DNA of 64,000 nt from Spirogloea muscicola (lineage: Eukaryota; Streptophyta; Zygnematophyceae; Spirogloeales; Spirogloeaceae), in the NCBI GenBank assembly GCA_009602725.1, contig WELB01000257.1, forward strand, positions 77,587 through 141,586, written 5' to 3'. Within the stretch, counting starts at the first letter, position 1. Every line of letters starts with the position of its first letter. Under the pieces are notes generated by a model, which ran no database searches, had not been told where the DNA came from, and saw only the letters and a list, made by a program, of their open reading frames with translations. A program made the position numbers and the translations under genes. Below, in pieces: positions 43,408-55,230 of this stretch.

Positions 43408-46400
43408 TTACGCCGCCTTAACCGCCGGGGAGGAAGGGAGGGCGCGGGCCAGGTAGTGCGGCCGATGTGCAATGCAACGGCTTAGCATGCCGGTTGCCAG
43501 CTGCATGTTATGCAGCTCTTGGATACCGGTGGCGCAAGTCTTCACAAAAGACTGTACTTGGGCTTTCAAGCCGGGCCACCAAAAGAGAAGCTGAATAGCT
43601 TTCTTTGTCTTCCCCATACCCAAATGACCACAGTAGGGTGGCTCATGCATCTCTTGCATGATACTACTTCGTAGGGCATTGCAGTCAGGAACTACAACGG
43701 CGTCCCCTTGCCACCAAAAATTTTGGTCAGACACTAGTGTGCGTGTATTGTTTGCATCTGCAAACCACGGGTCGGTGCTATACCCATCACGAATACGCAC
43801 ATACAGCTCAGAGAGGTTGGCGGTGGACTGCCGAGCAGCTCCACGAGTAGGCCGCACGTCTGCGGTCTGAGCCCCTGATGCGTGCAAGACAGCCGCCACA
43901 TCAGCCCCTACAATGTTGCGGCTCACCGGGTCCGCAACATTCATCCTTCCAGGGCGATACACCCACTGGAAACGGAATATGGCCAACAACTCTGCCCACC
44001 TTGTTTGACGCCTGCTCAAATGCTGTTGTGTGTGAAAGTAGGTCAACGGGCAGTGATCCGTTACGACCGTAAATTCAACACCCTTGAGATAGCATCGCCA
44101 CACACGTAAGGCGTGCACAACGGCAAGGAGCTCTTGCTCCCCGGTAGTGTAGTTTGCCGGACGAAGCAGGCGACTCTCAAATGCTAGGGGGTGACCCTCC
44201 TGCAAGAGAACGGCACCAATACCGATCAATGAGGCGTCACATACTACTTCAAATGGAACGCCTTCTCGAGGCAAGGCCAAAACGGGTGGATTAACCAGGA
44301 CCCGTTTTATATCCCCGAATGCCTTCTGGCACTCGGACGTCTACCCCCAGGACACGTCCTTACGAGTGAGCTTCGTAAGAGGAGATGCCATACTTCCGTA
44401 TCCTTGCAGGAACTTACGGAAGTAATGCGCGAATCCCAAGAAGGATCGCAACTGTGGCACATTCCGTGGCACCGGTCAGTCCGTTACTACTACAGTCGTT
44501 TTGGGGTCGACGCGAACCCCGTCTTTGCCCACCACATGCCCCAAGTATGTCAGCTCGGGCTGGTTAAAGACACACTTGGATTTCTGGGCATACAACTTAT
44601 TCTCACGGAGCAACTGCAGCACTTGCCGCAGGTGCCGCACGTGATCCTCAGGCGTTTCACTAAACACCAGTATGTCATCCAAGTAAACCAGTACGAAATC
44701 GTACAGTAGGGGGCCAACGACCTTCGTCATTACAGCCTGAATTGTGGCAGGTGCATTGGTCAAGCCAAAGCTGAGCACCTTGAACTGGAAGTGACCGAGT
44801 GGCGTACGGAATGCCGATTTCGGTACATCCTCAGGTGTAATACGAATTTGGTGATAGCCGCTTTGCAAATCGAGGGAGCTGAACACATTAACTCCCGCGA
44901 GACGATCGAACAGATCATCAATGCGCGGCAACGGGTACCGGTTCTTGACTGTGAGCTTGTTCAGAGTCGATAGTCGATGCACATCCGAAGACTACCGTCT
45001 TTCTTCTTAACGAAGAGGATCGGTGCACCGTCCGGCGACTGAAAAGGCTCAACATGCCCTTTCCTTGGTAGAGGACGTTGACAACGTCCTCTACTTTCAG
45101 GAGGAGGTCCAGCTGGCAGTGGAGGGCTTGGCGGTGCACTTGAGCTAGCCGACTCCATGCCTTTACACCACACACACTGAGGGATCAAGTCAGTGGTTGG
45201 CGTAAGACACAACGGCCAGGACAAGACTACCACAATGGTACTAAGCTATGCCGGTGCCCCGGAAAAGCAAAGTAATCATGGCAGCGCACCAACCATTCCT
45301 CCAACTCGCAAGCTGTACGAGCAACTGAGGGAGGGACCAGGACTGGATTACGGACCAGCCTCTAGCAGATAGTCAGACTTTGCCGCCCAGCGGCGGTCGG
45401 TTTCAACTCCTTGCCACGGCAGGCAATCCGCCGACCGCAGAAGGTTACGCAGGCAGAGTACTGACCTGGCAATACGGCTTGCCGCCGGGGTAGTGGAGGA
45501 TCTGCCGCCATAGCCGACCCCGGATACGTGGATGCAGCGGGCGATAGGATGGACAGCCCCAGTCGACCCGGCGATGCAGATCCACGGATACACTCTGGCA
45601 CGAAGTCGTCTCAAAGGACAAATCAGTACCAGCACATCAAGGAACCTTGCACTGTCAACCGTAAAAAGATTACGAGGTGATTCAGATGCAAGGACTCCTC
45701 TGATACCAAAGTAACGGTCCTGACCCTTAACAGCACAGTAAAGGGTCAGTACGTCCTTATTGGTTTCGGTCGCTGGGGTTTAGAGACAAACCCCCAGCAC
45801 AGTGAAGCACCACGTGTGATACGCAGCGGAAGTCTTGCCCTGAGGCGCTGCCGACAGGCAGCGACTCACCTCACAGGTACGGGCCAGCGACTGTCCCCAA
45901 GGGAGCAGCCACAGTCTTACTCACAGAGAGCCGTCGGAAGTCCGCGACGACGGGATGCGGCGACGGGCTGCAGCAGCAGGCGGCAGCGGGGCTGCGCCTC
46001 TCTCTCGCGGGCTTCACTGAGTTCGACCGAGTTCCCTCTGAGCCCGCTCTCAGCCCTACTTACAGTGCTTCACGTGCCACCCTCCCCAGGGGCCTCTGGG
46101 AGGTTCGTCTCAGGGCCCACCTACGAAAGGCGGGCCCGATACGGGGAATCTAGTGCGAGGGCAGACCACGCGGCGGCGGCCGCCCTGCGGCGCCGCCGAG
46201 CGGCGGCGCCTCGCGGCGCCGGCTTGCGGCGCCGCCAGTGAGTCAGCGGTGTCGCAGGCGCGCGACACGTGTCTCATACACAGTCAGCGGCGTCACAGGC
46301 GCGCGACACGTGTCTCATACACGTCACTGCGGGCACGACGGCAGAATTCGGATAATGCCGAGAAGCTCCGCTCTGGCTGACAGGTGGCGCGCCTGCACGT

Positions 46401-46489
46401 CACATCGTCAGCAGGCGCGTCACACCGCGCGACACCTCGCGCGGCGCTTAACTCGAAGTTAAGCGTCCCGTAACGGCGGGGACGTTACA
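43408..46489 (-). mobile_element. Family B Ty3/gypsy chromovirus fossil, incomplete, inverted
   Basis: LTR at 45711-46489 (779 bases, TGTAACG...GTTAC on the minus strand), with the primer-binding region TGGTATCAGAG beside it (about 45699-45710). Leader and gag start lie at about 45130-45690, reverse transcriptase at about 44470-45050, RNase H at about 43900-44290 and the integrase start at about 43500-43880. It is clearly broken and incomplete, with several breaks and no second LTR. Its LTR is close to those at 55231 and 62013, so it is not very old relative to them. Confidence 0.8.
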
Positions 46490-46622
46490 GCCATGGCAGA
46501 GCATGCCGCCAGGCATAGCCGAGGGCGGGCATGCCCGAGCATGGCCGCGGCCGAATGCCGCCGGGGGCGTCCGGGCCCGCACATGCCGCCGAGCATGTCT
46601 GACTGAGCATGACGGGAGCATG
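46490..46622. other. Short spacer between two inverted retroelement fossils
   Basis: About 130 GC-rich bases with repeated GCATGCC-like words, belonging to neither LTR. Origin unknown. Confidence 0.4.
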
Positions 46623-48570
46623 TGTAAGGAACCTCGCCCTACACACGCAGTTAGGGTGAGCAGTCCTTCTTGAGTTCGGCTGTAGGGGGTTTAGGGCCCA
46701 ACCCACTACACAGGCAAAACACTAGCGCATAGGCGCAGCGGAAGACAGGCCCCGTGGCACCGCCGTCCGGCGGCGACTCCACCTCCTGGGCGCAGGGCCG
46801 GCGCAGCAGGCCCCGCAGCAAGGTGCGGCGGCGGCTGCGGCGGCGAGCAGCGGCAAGGCTGCTCCTGGGCTTCACCGGCTTGAACTCTCTCGAGCCTCAG
46901 CCCCCAAGGCTCTTCGTGCTTCCCCGTGCCACCCCCCCCTCCAGGGGTGTGAGCGGATCGTCCCATGGCCTGCCAGGCGGCGGGCCAAAGATCCTCCCTT
47001 GAACGGGCGGATCCTAGCGAGGGTATTTCTGGACGGGCGGGACCCGCCTCTGGGCGGGCCACTTGCCCGGCAAGCCAGCCCGCCGCCTGGCGGGCCCACT
47101 TGTCCCAAATAGCCGGTCATGTAATGCCAACAGAGCCATGTGGCATAACCAAATGGCTGGGTCATTACATACCTGCCCACTCTGGTGTTCACGTCCTCGG
47201 GAACGAGGAGAAACAGCCGACAGGTATTAAGATGCCCGACGGCTGCTGCCTCTACCAAGCCTAGGAGAATTACCACCCTTGGCCAGGTATTCCCTGAGAG
47301 CATCTGGACAATTTGCCAAATTGGCCGCAGGCTCCCACGTGTTGTGCTCAGGCCCATACCCGAGCCACTTCACCAGATACTCACGGGTCTTACGCCCGCG
47401 AGGCTTGTCCCTGTGAGACAAGATCTCTTCCACCTCAAACTCAAGATCATCCTCGATGACTAGTGGAGGTGGTGGCGGTTGGACACGACCATCCGAAAGG
47501 AAGGCCCTCAGCTAAGACACATGGAAAAGTTATGGACCTTCCAATGCACCGGTGTCTTCAACTCGTAGGACACCTTGCCCACAAGGCGTACTACTGCAAA
47601 TGGTCCAACCCACTTGGGCAGCAAGTTGCGCGTACCCACAGCCCGCAAGGATAAGTTCTTCGTGCTCAGCAGCACTTGCGCACCAACATCGAAGGACACG
47701 TCCTTCCGATGTTTGTCAGCATAAGCCTTCTGGCGACTCTGGGCAGTTCCAAGAAAAGCTCGTCTCTCAGCCTCCAAGAGGGGTCCCAGTAAAGGCTACC
47801 GCGGCGGGAACTCGTTCCGGCCTCCCCACCTGAAGTGGAGCTCGGGGATGCTGACCATAGTTGAGGAAGAATGGAGTCTCTTTGGTGGACGCATGATAGG
47901 CATTATTCACAGCATAATCAGCTGGAGCCAAATTATCATCCCAGTCAGTCTGGTTAGAATTGACAAAGTGCCTCAACATGTCCTCGAGAACTCGATTCAT
48001 TCGCTCAGTTTGGCCATCCGTTTGTGGATGGAAGGCTGTGGACATGGACTGCTTCGTGCCAATAAGCTTGCAGACTTCTTTCCAGAAGTGACCTGTAAAG
48101 CGAGGGTCGCGGTCCGAGACCAGCCTCTCAGGTATTCCTTGTAGCTTCCACACCTTATCCACAAAGATGCCAGCGAAATCCTTCGCCGATGCCCACGTAG
48201 TAGTGGGAGCAAAATGCACCATTTTACTCAGGCGATCCACAAAGACGGCAAAGGCATCATAGCCGTTCCGCGTCTTAGGCAATTGTGTGATGAAATGCAC
48301 ACTCACATCAGACCAATTCCGCTCCGGAATGTGCAAGGGCTGAAGTAATCGGGCGGGCTTGCCAGAGATTGCCTTACTACGCTGGCATGTGGCACAGCTT
48401 GCCACAAAAGCGCGCACTTGGGCTGAAAAGCCCTTCCACCAAAAGAGGCGTCGCACAGCCTATTTGGTTTTGCTCACTCCCAAATGACCACTGTAAGGCA
48501 TATCATGCAGCTCCTGCATTATGTCTGTGCGCAAGGCATTGCAGTTCGGGACCACAATAGCGTCACCTTG
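46623..48570 (-). mobile_element. Family A Ty3/gypsy chromovirus fossil, 3' part, inverted
   Basis: 3' LTR at 46623-47169 (547 bases) with a purine-rich tract beside it. Chromodomain at about 47227-47433 ([17 protein letters not shown]) and integrase at about 47770-48540 (CATCQRSKAI, SDRDPRFTGHFW). The element stops where the family A LTR at 48571 begins. The same integrase site is continuous in the plus-strand copy near 53365, so the LTR at 48571 sits inside the integrase part of this copy. Few breaks, but incomplete. Confidence 0.8.
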
Positions 48571-51500
48571 TGTAATGAACCAGCCATTTGGTTAAGCCAC
48601 ATGGCTCTGTTGGCATTACATGACCGGCTATTTGAGACAAGTGGGCCCGCCAGGTGGCGGGCTGGCTTGCCGGGCAAGTGGCCCGCCCAGAGGCGGGCCC
48701 CGCCTATCCAGGAATATCCCTCGCCATGTTCCACCCTGCCAAGGGGGGACCTTGGGCCCACCCGCAAGGGCAGGCCGTGGGGCGACCCGCTCACACCCCT
48801 GGAGGGGGGGTGGCACGGGGAAGCACGAAGAGCCTTGGGGGCGGAGGCTCGGGGGGAGTTCGAGCAGGTGAAGCCCAGGAGCAGCCTTGCCGCTGCTCGC
48901 CGCCGCAGCCGCCGCCGCACCTTGCTGCGGGGCCTGCTGCGCTGACCTGCGCCCAGGAGGTGGAGTCGCCGCCGGACGGCGGCGCCACGGGGCTTGTCTT
49001 CCGCTGCGCCTATCCGCCAGTGCTTTGCCTGTGTAGTGGGTTAGTCCCCAAACCCCCTACAGCCGAACTCAAGAAGGACTGCTCACCCTAACTGCGTGTG
49101 TAGGGCGAGGTTCCTTACATTTGGTATCAGAGGCGGTCTTGCATACATCGCGCTTGTGACTTATTGTGCTCGCCGCTGATGATGCAAGGATCACCCTGAT
49201 GTGCTGGCCTGACTTTTTTCTGTCAAAGATAAAGTGCTTGCCAGACATTGGTTTGTGAGGCGGCTCAGCGGAAGCGCCGGGTGCGGAGCCATCTTCGCGC
49301 TGTGAGCCAGCAACGACCAATGCCACATTGACCGACTATTTTTGAGGACCACTTGCTGCGTTCGCTTCTTTTGAGGTGTGGCTTGAGCCTGCAGCCTTTG
49401 TGTGGTAAGGTCAGTCGTGTGGCCAGCAGTGACCGTGTGCATCGGTCCTGGTCATATCTGCGGCTGTCTGCCTGCCTGCTGATTGAGGTGTGGAGTTGCG
49501 CGCTGCCTTGCCTGCTCGCTCGTTGGTGCACCAGTCTTGCGATGCCCTGTATTGCAGTATGGAATGTGTGAATTGCTGACTGTCGGAGCCTGAATTGATC
49601 ACTCAGTGTCCTTCAGCCAGCATGGTATCACACACCTCCAGTGCGCGGCCGAGCCCTCCTCGGGAGGCAGAGCGGTCGGCTGCTGAGGCAGCGGCTGCTG
49701 CAGGGCCAGCTGCTGCGGCAGTGGCTGCGGCGGAGCACGCCCACGAGGGGCACGCCCACGAGGGGCACGCCCACGAGGGGCACGCCCAAGCGGGGCACGC
49801 CCACTAGGGGCACGCCCACGAGGGGCACGTGGAGCTGGGAGCCGGAGGCCTGGAGGGCTTGTCGGCTGGGGACTTGCAAAGCGTTGCACTCCTTACTCGG
49901 GATCTGGCAGCAGCCCAGTCTACGACGGACCCAGCTCAACACCCTCTTCTTGCGAGGATCTGCGCGGAGCAGTGCGCCCTCCTCGTCCGGCAGCGCGCCG
50001 AAGAGCGGCACATGCAAGAGGTGGATGCCTCGTTGCAGCTTATGCGCAAGAGCAGTGGCAACCCTGAGCATGGACTTGCCAGGGCCCATGCACCCCGGCA
50101 ATTTTACGGTCACGATGATTGGGGGGGCTTGCAGCCATGGCTGGATGAAATGGACGAATGGTTCGTCTGCTCCAACACGGACGCGGGGGCACGCGTGCGC
50201 CTCGCTGCCACCTACCTCTCAGGGGAGCCCCGGGAGTGGTGGAACACCTTAAAGAAGGGCTCTACGCCCGAGGAGTCCGGTGACTAGGACTTCTTCTGCA
50301 GCTCGCTTACGTCGGCGTATGGCGACCCACACGCAGAGCTGCGCGCCCGCGATGAGCTGTATGCTCTCCGCATGAGGGGCGAGGGGAGCGAGGGCTTTGA
50401 GCCCTATGTGCGGCGATTCCGGCTGCTGCTGTCTTAGCTACGCAGCGAGCCCATGAAGCCCATTGACCAATGCCAACGATTTAAGGCTGGACTGCCTTCT
50501 CGTTTTCGCAATTGGGTCGCGGTGGCTTCCGCAACGGCACAACCGGTCACGGACTTCACCAAGATGGTGGAGCACGCCCGCAAGGTGCTCAGCACGCCGG
50601 ACATTGCCGGTCCAAGCAAGCGTCCCCTGCTGGAGACACGGCTATGATGCAGAACGAAGCAAGAAGCGGTTCGACCCGAGGCACGGCTTGAACGCTCGAC
50701 CTCAAGGCGACTTCCCCAAGCCGCGGGTGAAAGGCGTCGGCAGCTGCTTCTGCGGTGCCAAGAGCCATCAGCTCAGGGACTGCCCGGCGGCAGGTCCCTC
50801 TTCCTCACAGCCACGTCCACAGCGCCCTATGGGCCGGGACCAGGGCAATCCCAAGGGCAAGCACGAGTGCTTGACCCCTGCCTCTGCAAGCCATCTCATT
50901 CAGCCAGACGCACTTGACATGTTTGATCTTGCTGGCGTTGCTGGCCCGCCAACCAACATACCGGTTGTGCGCTCCATTTCTGCTTTATTGCAAGGTCTGG
51001 AGGCCGGAGGGCCTCTATTTGTGTGGGTTGCCCACAATGACTTGCAAGCGGCTGCAGATGTCTATCTGAGCTGGCCTGAGTGCCGTCGGCCTGAAGAAAT
51101 GCTGTTCTTCATTGTGCCACAAAAGCGCGGCGTGGTTGATCAAGCTCCGCTGGGGATGTCGCTGTTGTGCTCGCACGAGGCGGGACACAGGCTCCTTAGG
51201 CGTAGCGTTGATGCCACTCGGCTTAGGCCTTACCCGACAGCGGTCAGGGTATATGTCGCTCGCATCCCATTCCTTGGCCACTGGGGGACACACAATGCTT
51301 TTTGAGGGGCTGCTTGCTGCGGCACCAGATAGGATCCTCATAGACTCAGGAGCCTCAGTGTCCTTCGTCAAAAGGGATTTGGTGTGCTCCACTGGCTTGC
51401 ATTTGCAAGCAGATGGCCTGCCTAGAGTGACATTGGCCGATGGCCACCCAACCGATGTGTTAGGCCTGTGCAAGGTTCCCATTCGCATCCAGCAATACAA

Positions 51501-53902
51501 AGCCGAGGTGCCTTGTTATTCCATTGCGTTGCTGTCGCCTTTGATGTGATATTGGGAGATGACTGGCTTTGCGCCACATCAGCATGCCTTGATTTTGAAC
51601 GTCATACTTGCACGGTACAACGTGGCGCACGGCGCTTTGTCCCTTTGCAAGCAGCTTGCCTGTGCACCGCCGCTGGCGGCAGGGGCTTCCATTCTGCTGT
51701 CCGCCATGCAGATGAAGCGATTGATTCACAAGAAGACTGTCCAGATGGCATTTCTTGTGATGGTGGCGTTGGAAGACGAGTCTAAGCCTGACTTTTGTGT
51801 GAATGCTGCGGATTCTCATGGCGGGGTTCTTGATAAGCTGCTGGAAGAATTTGCGGATGTGTTTCCCGACTCTCTTCCGGACCGTCTACCTCCTCACCGA
51901 GGTGTGGCTCATACAAATTCCAATGGAGCCAGGCGCCAACCCGCCTTTCCGTCCCATGTACCGGCTGAGCCCTCTCGACTTTCGAGATATGCAATCCAGG
52001 TCGAGGACCTGCTGACGAAGGGCTACATTGAGCCATCTCAGTCGCCATATGGAGCACCCATCCTCTTTGTCAAAAGAAGGATGGCACTCTACGGATGTGC
52101 ATTGATTATCGGGCTTTGAATAAGCTTACTATCAAGAACCGATACCCATTGCCTCGGATAAATGATTTGTTCGATTGGCTCGCAGGGGCTATGGTGTTTA
52201 GCTCCCTGGACCTGGCAAGTGGGTATCACCAAATTCGAATCACGCCTGCGGATGTTCCAAAGTCGGCGTTCCGTACGCCGCTTGGACATTTTCAGTTCAA
52301 GGTGCTGAGCTTTGGTTTGACCAGCGCACCGGCTACGTTCCAGGCGGTGATGTCGAGGGTCTTTGGCCCCCTGCTCTACCATTTTGTGCTGGTTTACTTG
52401 GATGACATACTGGTGTTCAGCAAAACGCCTGAGGATCACGTGAAGCACCTGCGCCAAGTGCTGCAGTTGCTGCGTAAAGATCGATTGTATGCCAAGCGGT
52501 CCAAGTGCGCATTTCACCAGCCAGAGCTGACATACCTCGGGCATGTCGTGGGCAAAGACGGCGTACGTGTCGACCCCAAGAAGACCTCGGTCGTACGGGA
52601 TTGGCCTGTGCCACAAACTGTGCCTCAATTGCGCTCCTTTTTGTGATTCGCAAATTATTCCCGAAAGTTCCTACAAGGCTATGGGAACTTGGCACTTCCT
52701 CTTACGAAGCTGACTCGTAAGGACGTACCTTGGGACTGGTCGTCCGAATGCCAGAGGGCATTCGAAGGGAATACAGCAGGCGTTGACATCTCCGCCTGTG
52801 CTGGCCTTTCCTCGTGAAGGCGTGCCATATGAAGTCGTCTGCGATGCCTCTTTGACCCGCATTGGTGCCGTGCTCTTGCAAGAGGGTCACCCGTTAGCGT
52901 TTGAGAGTCGCCTGCTGATCCCTGCAGAGCGAAATTACACTACGGGCGAGCAGGAATTGCTGGCTGTGGTGCACGCCTTACGCGTCTGGCGTTGCTACCT
53001 GGGAGGTGTGGCATTTACGGTTGTCACGGATCATTGCCCGTTGACATATTTCCACACGCAGCAGCAATTGACGAGGCGTCAAGCTCGATGGGCTAAGTGC
53101 ATGGCACAATTCGATTTCCAGTGGGTTTATCGCCCTGGACGTCTTAATGTTGCAGACCCTGTGAGTCGCAACATTCACGGCGCCGATGCGCTGGCTTCCT
53201 TGAATGCTTCTGGAGTGCGGGCTGCAGGATTGCGTCCGACTCGTCAAGCTTCTCAGCACACCACGGCTGAGCTCGCTGAGCTCTACGTGCGTATCCGTAA
53301 AGTTTGGTTTGCTGAAGCCGCCAACGTAAGCACCCTCACTGATACAAAGGCTTCTGGTGGCAAGGTGACGCTATTGTGGTCCCGAACTGCAATGCCTTGC
53401 GCACAGATATAATGCAGGAGCTGCATGATACGCCTTACAGTGGTCATTTGGGAGTGAGCAAAACCAAACAGGCTGTGCGACGCCTCTTTTGGTGGAAGGG
53501 CTTTTCAGCCCAGGTGCGCGCTTTTGTGGCAAGCTGTGCCACATGCCAGCGTAGTAAGGCAATCTCTGGCAAGCCTGCCGGATTACTTCAGCCCTCGCAG
53601 ATTCCGGAGCGGAATTGGTCTGATGTAAGTGTGGATTTGATATCCATAAGACGCGGAACGGCTATGATGCCATTGTCGTCTTTGTGGATCGCCTGAGCAA
53701 AATGGTGCATTTTGCTCCCACTACTACGCGGGCATCGGCGAAGGATTTCGCTGGCATCTTTGTGGATAAGGTGTGGAAGCTACAAGGAATACCTGAGAGG
53801 CTGGTCTCGGACCGCGATCCTCGCTTTACAGGTCACTTCTGGAAAGAAGTCTGCAAGCTTATTGGCACGAAGCAGTCCATGTCCACAGCCTTCCATCCAC
53901 AA
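48571..53902 (+). mobile_element. Family A Ty3/gypsy fossil with 5' LTR, gag and pol parts
   Basis: 5' LTR at 48571-49119 (549 bases), primer-binding region TGGTATCAGAGG at about 49122. Gag at about 49620-50650, containing a tandem HEGHA-coding repeat (49735-49835), with a zinc knuckle (CFCGAKSHQLRDC) at about 50745. Protease motif LIDSGAS near 51340, reverse transcriptase at about 51990-52650, RNase H at about 52780-53080, integrase from about 53410 up to the ambiguous base at 53903. Broken in several places and lacking its own 3' end here. Confidence 0.82.
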
Positions 53903-53903
53903 A

Positions 53904-55230
53904 CGGATGGCCNGAGAAGACAAAGAAATCTATTCAGCTTCTCTTTTGGTGGCCCGGCTTGAAAGCCCAAGTACAGTCTTTTGTGAAGACTTGCGCCAAC
54001 TGCTAGCGTAGTAAGGCACGCTCTCAGAAGCCTGCCGGATTGCTCCAACCTTTGGAGATTCCTCCGCGGAACTGGTCGGACGTCGGTGTGGATTTCATCA
54101 CACAACTCCCCAAGACGCGAAACGGCTATGATGCCATTGTTGTGTTTTTGGATCGTCTAAGTAAATTGGTGCATTTTGCGCCTACGACCACTACAGTGTC
54201 CGCTCCGGAATTTGCTGGTATCTTCGTGGACCGTGTATGGAAACTGCATGGAGTGCCCGAGCGAATCGTGTCTGATCGCGACCCTCGCTTCACGGGTTAC
54301 TTCTGGCGTGAAGTGTGCAGGCTTATTGGCACTAAGCAATCCTTATTCACGGCATTCCACCCCCAATCCGATGGTCAGACCGAAAGGATGAATCGGGTTT
54401 TGGAGGACATGTTACGGCACTTTGTAAACCCCAGCCAGACTGACTGGGATGAGTATCTTGCTCCAGCGGAATATGCTGTGAACAATGCCTTTCATGAGTC
54501 CACCAGAAAACCCCCTTCTTCCTTAACTACGGTCAGCATCCCCGAGCGCCTTTACAGGTGGGGAGGCCGGAACGTGTGCCGGCCGCAGCAATCTTTACCG
54601 GTCACCTCCTGGAAGCTCAGCGGAGGGCTAGGCAATGCTTGGATATTGCCCAGCAACGGCAAAAGGCGTATGCTGATCGACATCGTCGAAATGTTTCCTT
54701 CGACGTGGGTGCTCAAGTGCTCCTGAGCACAAAGCACCTCTCCACGCGGGCAGTTGGTACGCCTAAATTGCTGCCAAAGGGGGTTGGACCTTTCGTGTAG
54801 TGCGCCGTATCGGTCCGGTCGCATATGAGCTGGATACACCGGCACAGTGGAAAATCCACAAGGTATTCCACGTGTCCCAGCTCGAACCATTCCATTCGGA
54901 TGGTCGTGTCCAACCGCCCCCACCTCCCCTCGTCGTTGCGAACGAGGAAGAGTTTCAGGTGGAGGAGATCTTGTCTCACCGCGACAAACTCCGTGGGCGA
55001 CGTAAGTCCCGAGAGTACTTTGTCAAGTGGTTAGGTTATGGACCTGAGCACAATACCTGGGAACCGGCGGCCAATCTTGCCCATTGCCGCGCCGTTCTCC
55101 GGAAGTATCTTGCAAAAGGGCATTCCCCTTTGCGTCGTAGTACTCCACGCCCTTGTCGAACTTAACCTCTTCGAGTTCGTGGCCCCCCCTCTCCTTGTTC
55201 CCGAGGACGTGAACATTAAGTGGGGAGGAA
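53904..55230 (+). mobile_element. Family B fossil, integrase and chromodomain part
   Basis: Begins right after the ambiguous base at 53903 with family B integrase sequence (part collinear with 60710-61810), then a chromodomain at about 54955-55090 ([17 protein letters not shown]) and a purine-rich tract (AAGTGGGGAGGAA) against the LTR at 55231. It is the 3' part of a B element that shares that LTR with the next copy. A few breaks. Confidence 0.78.
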
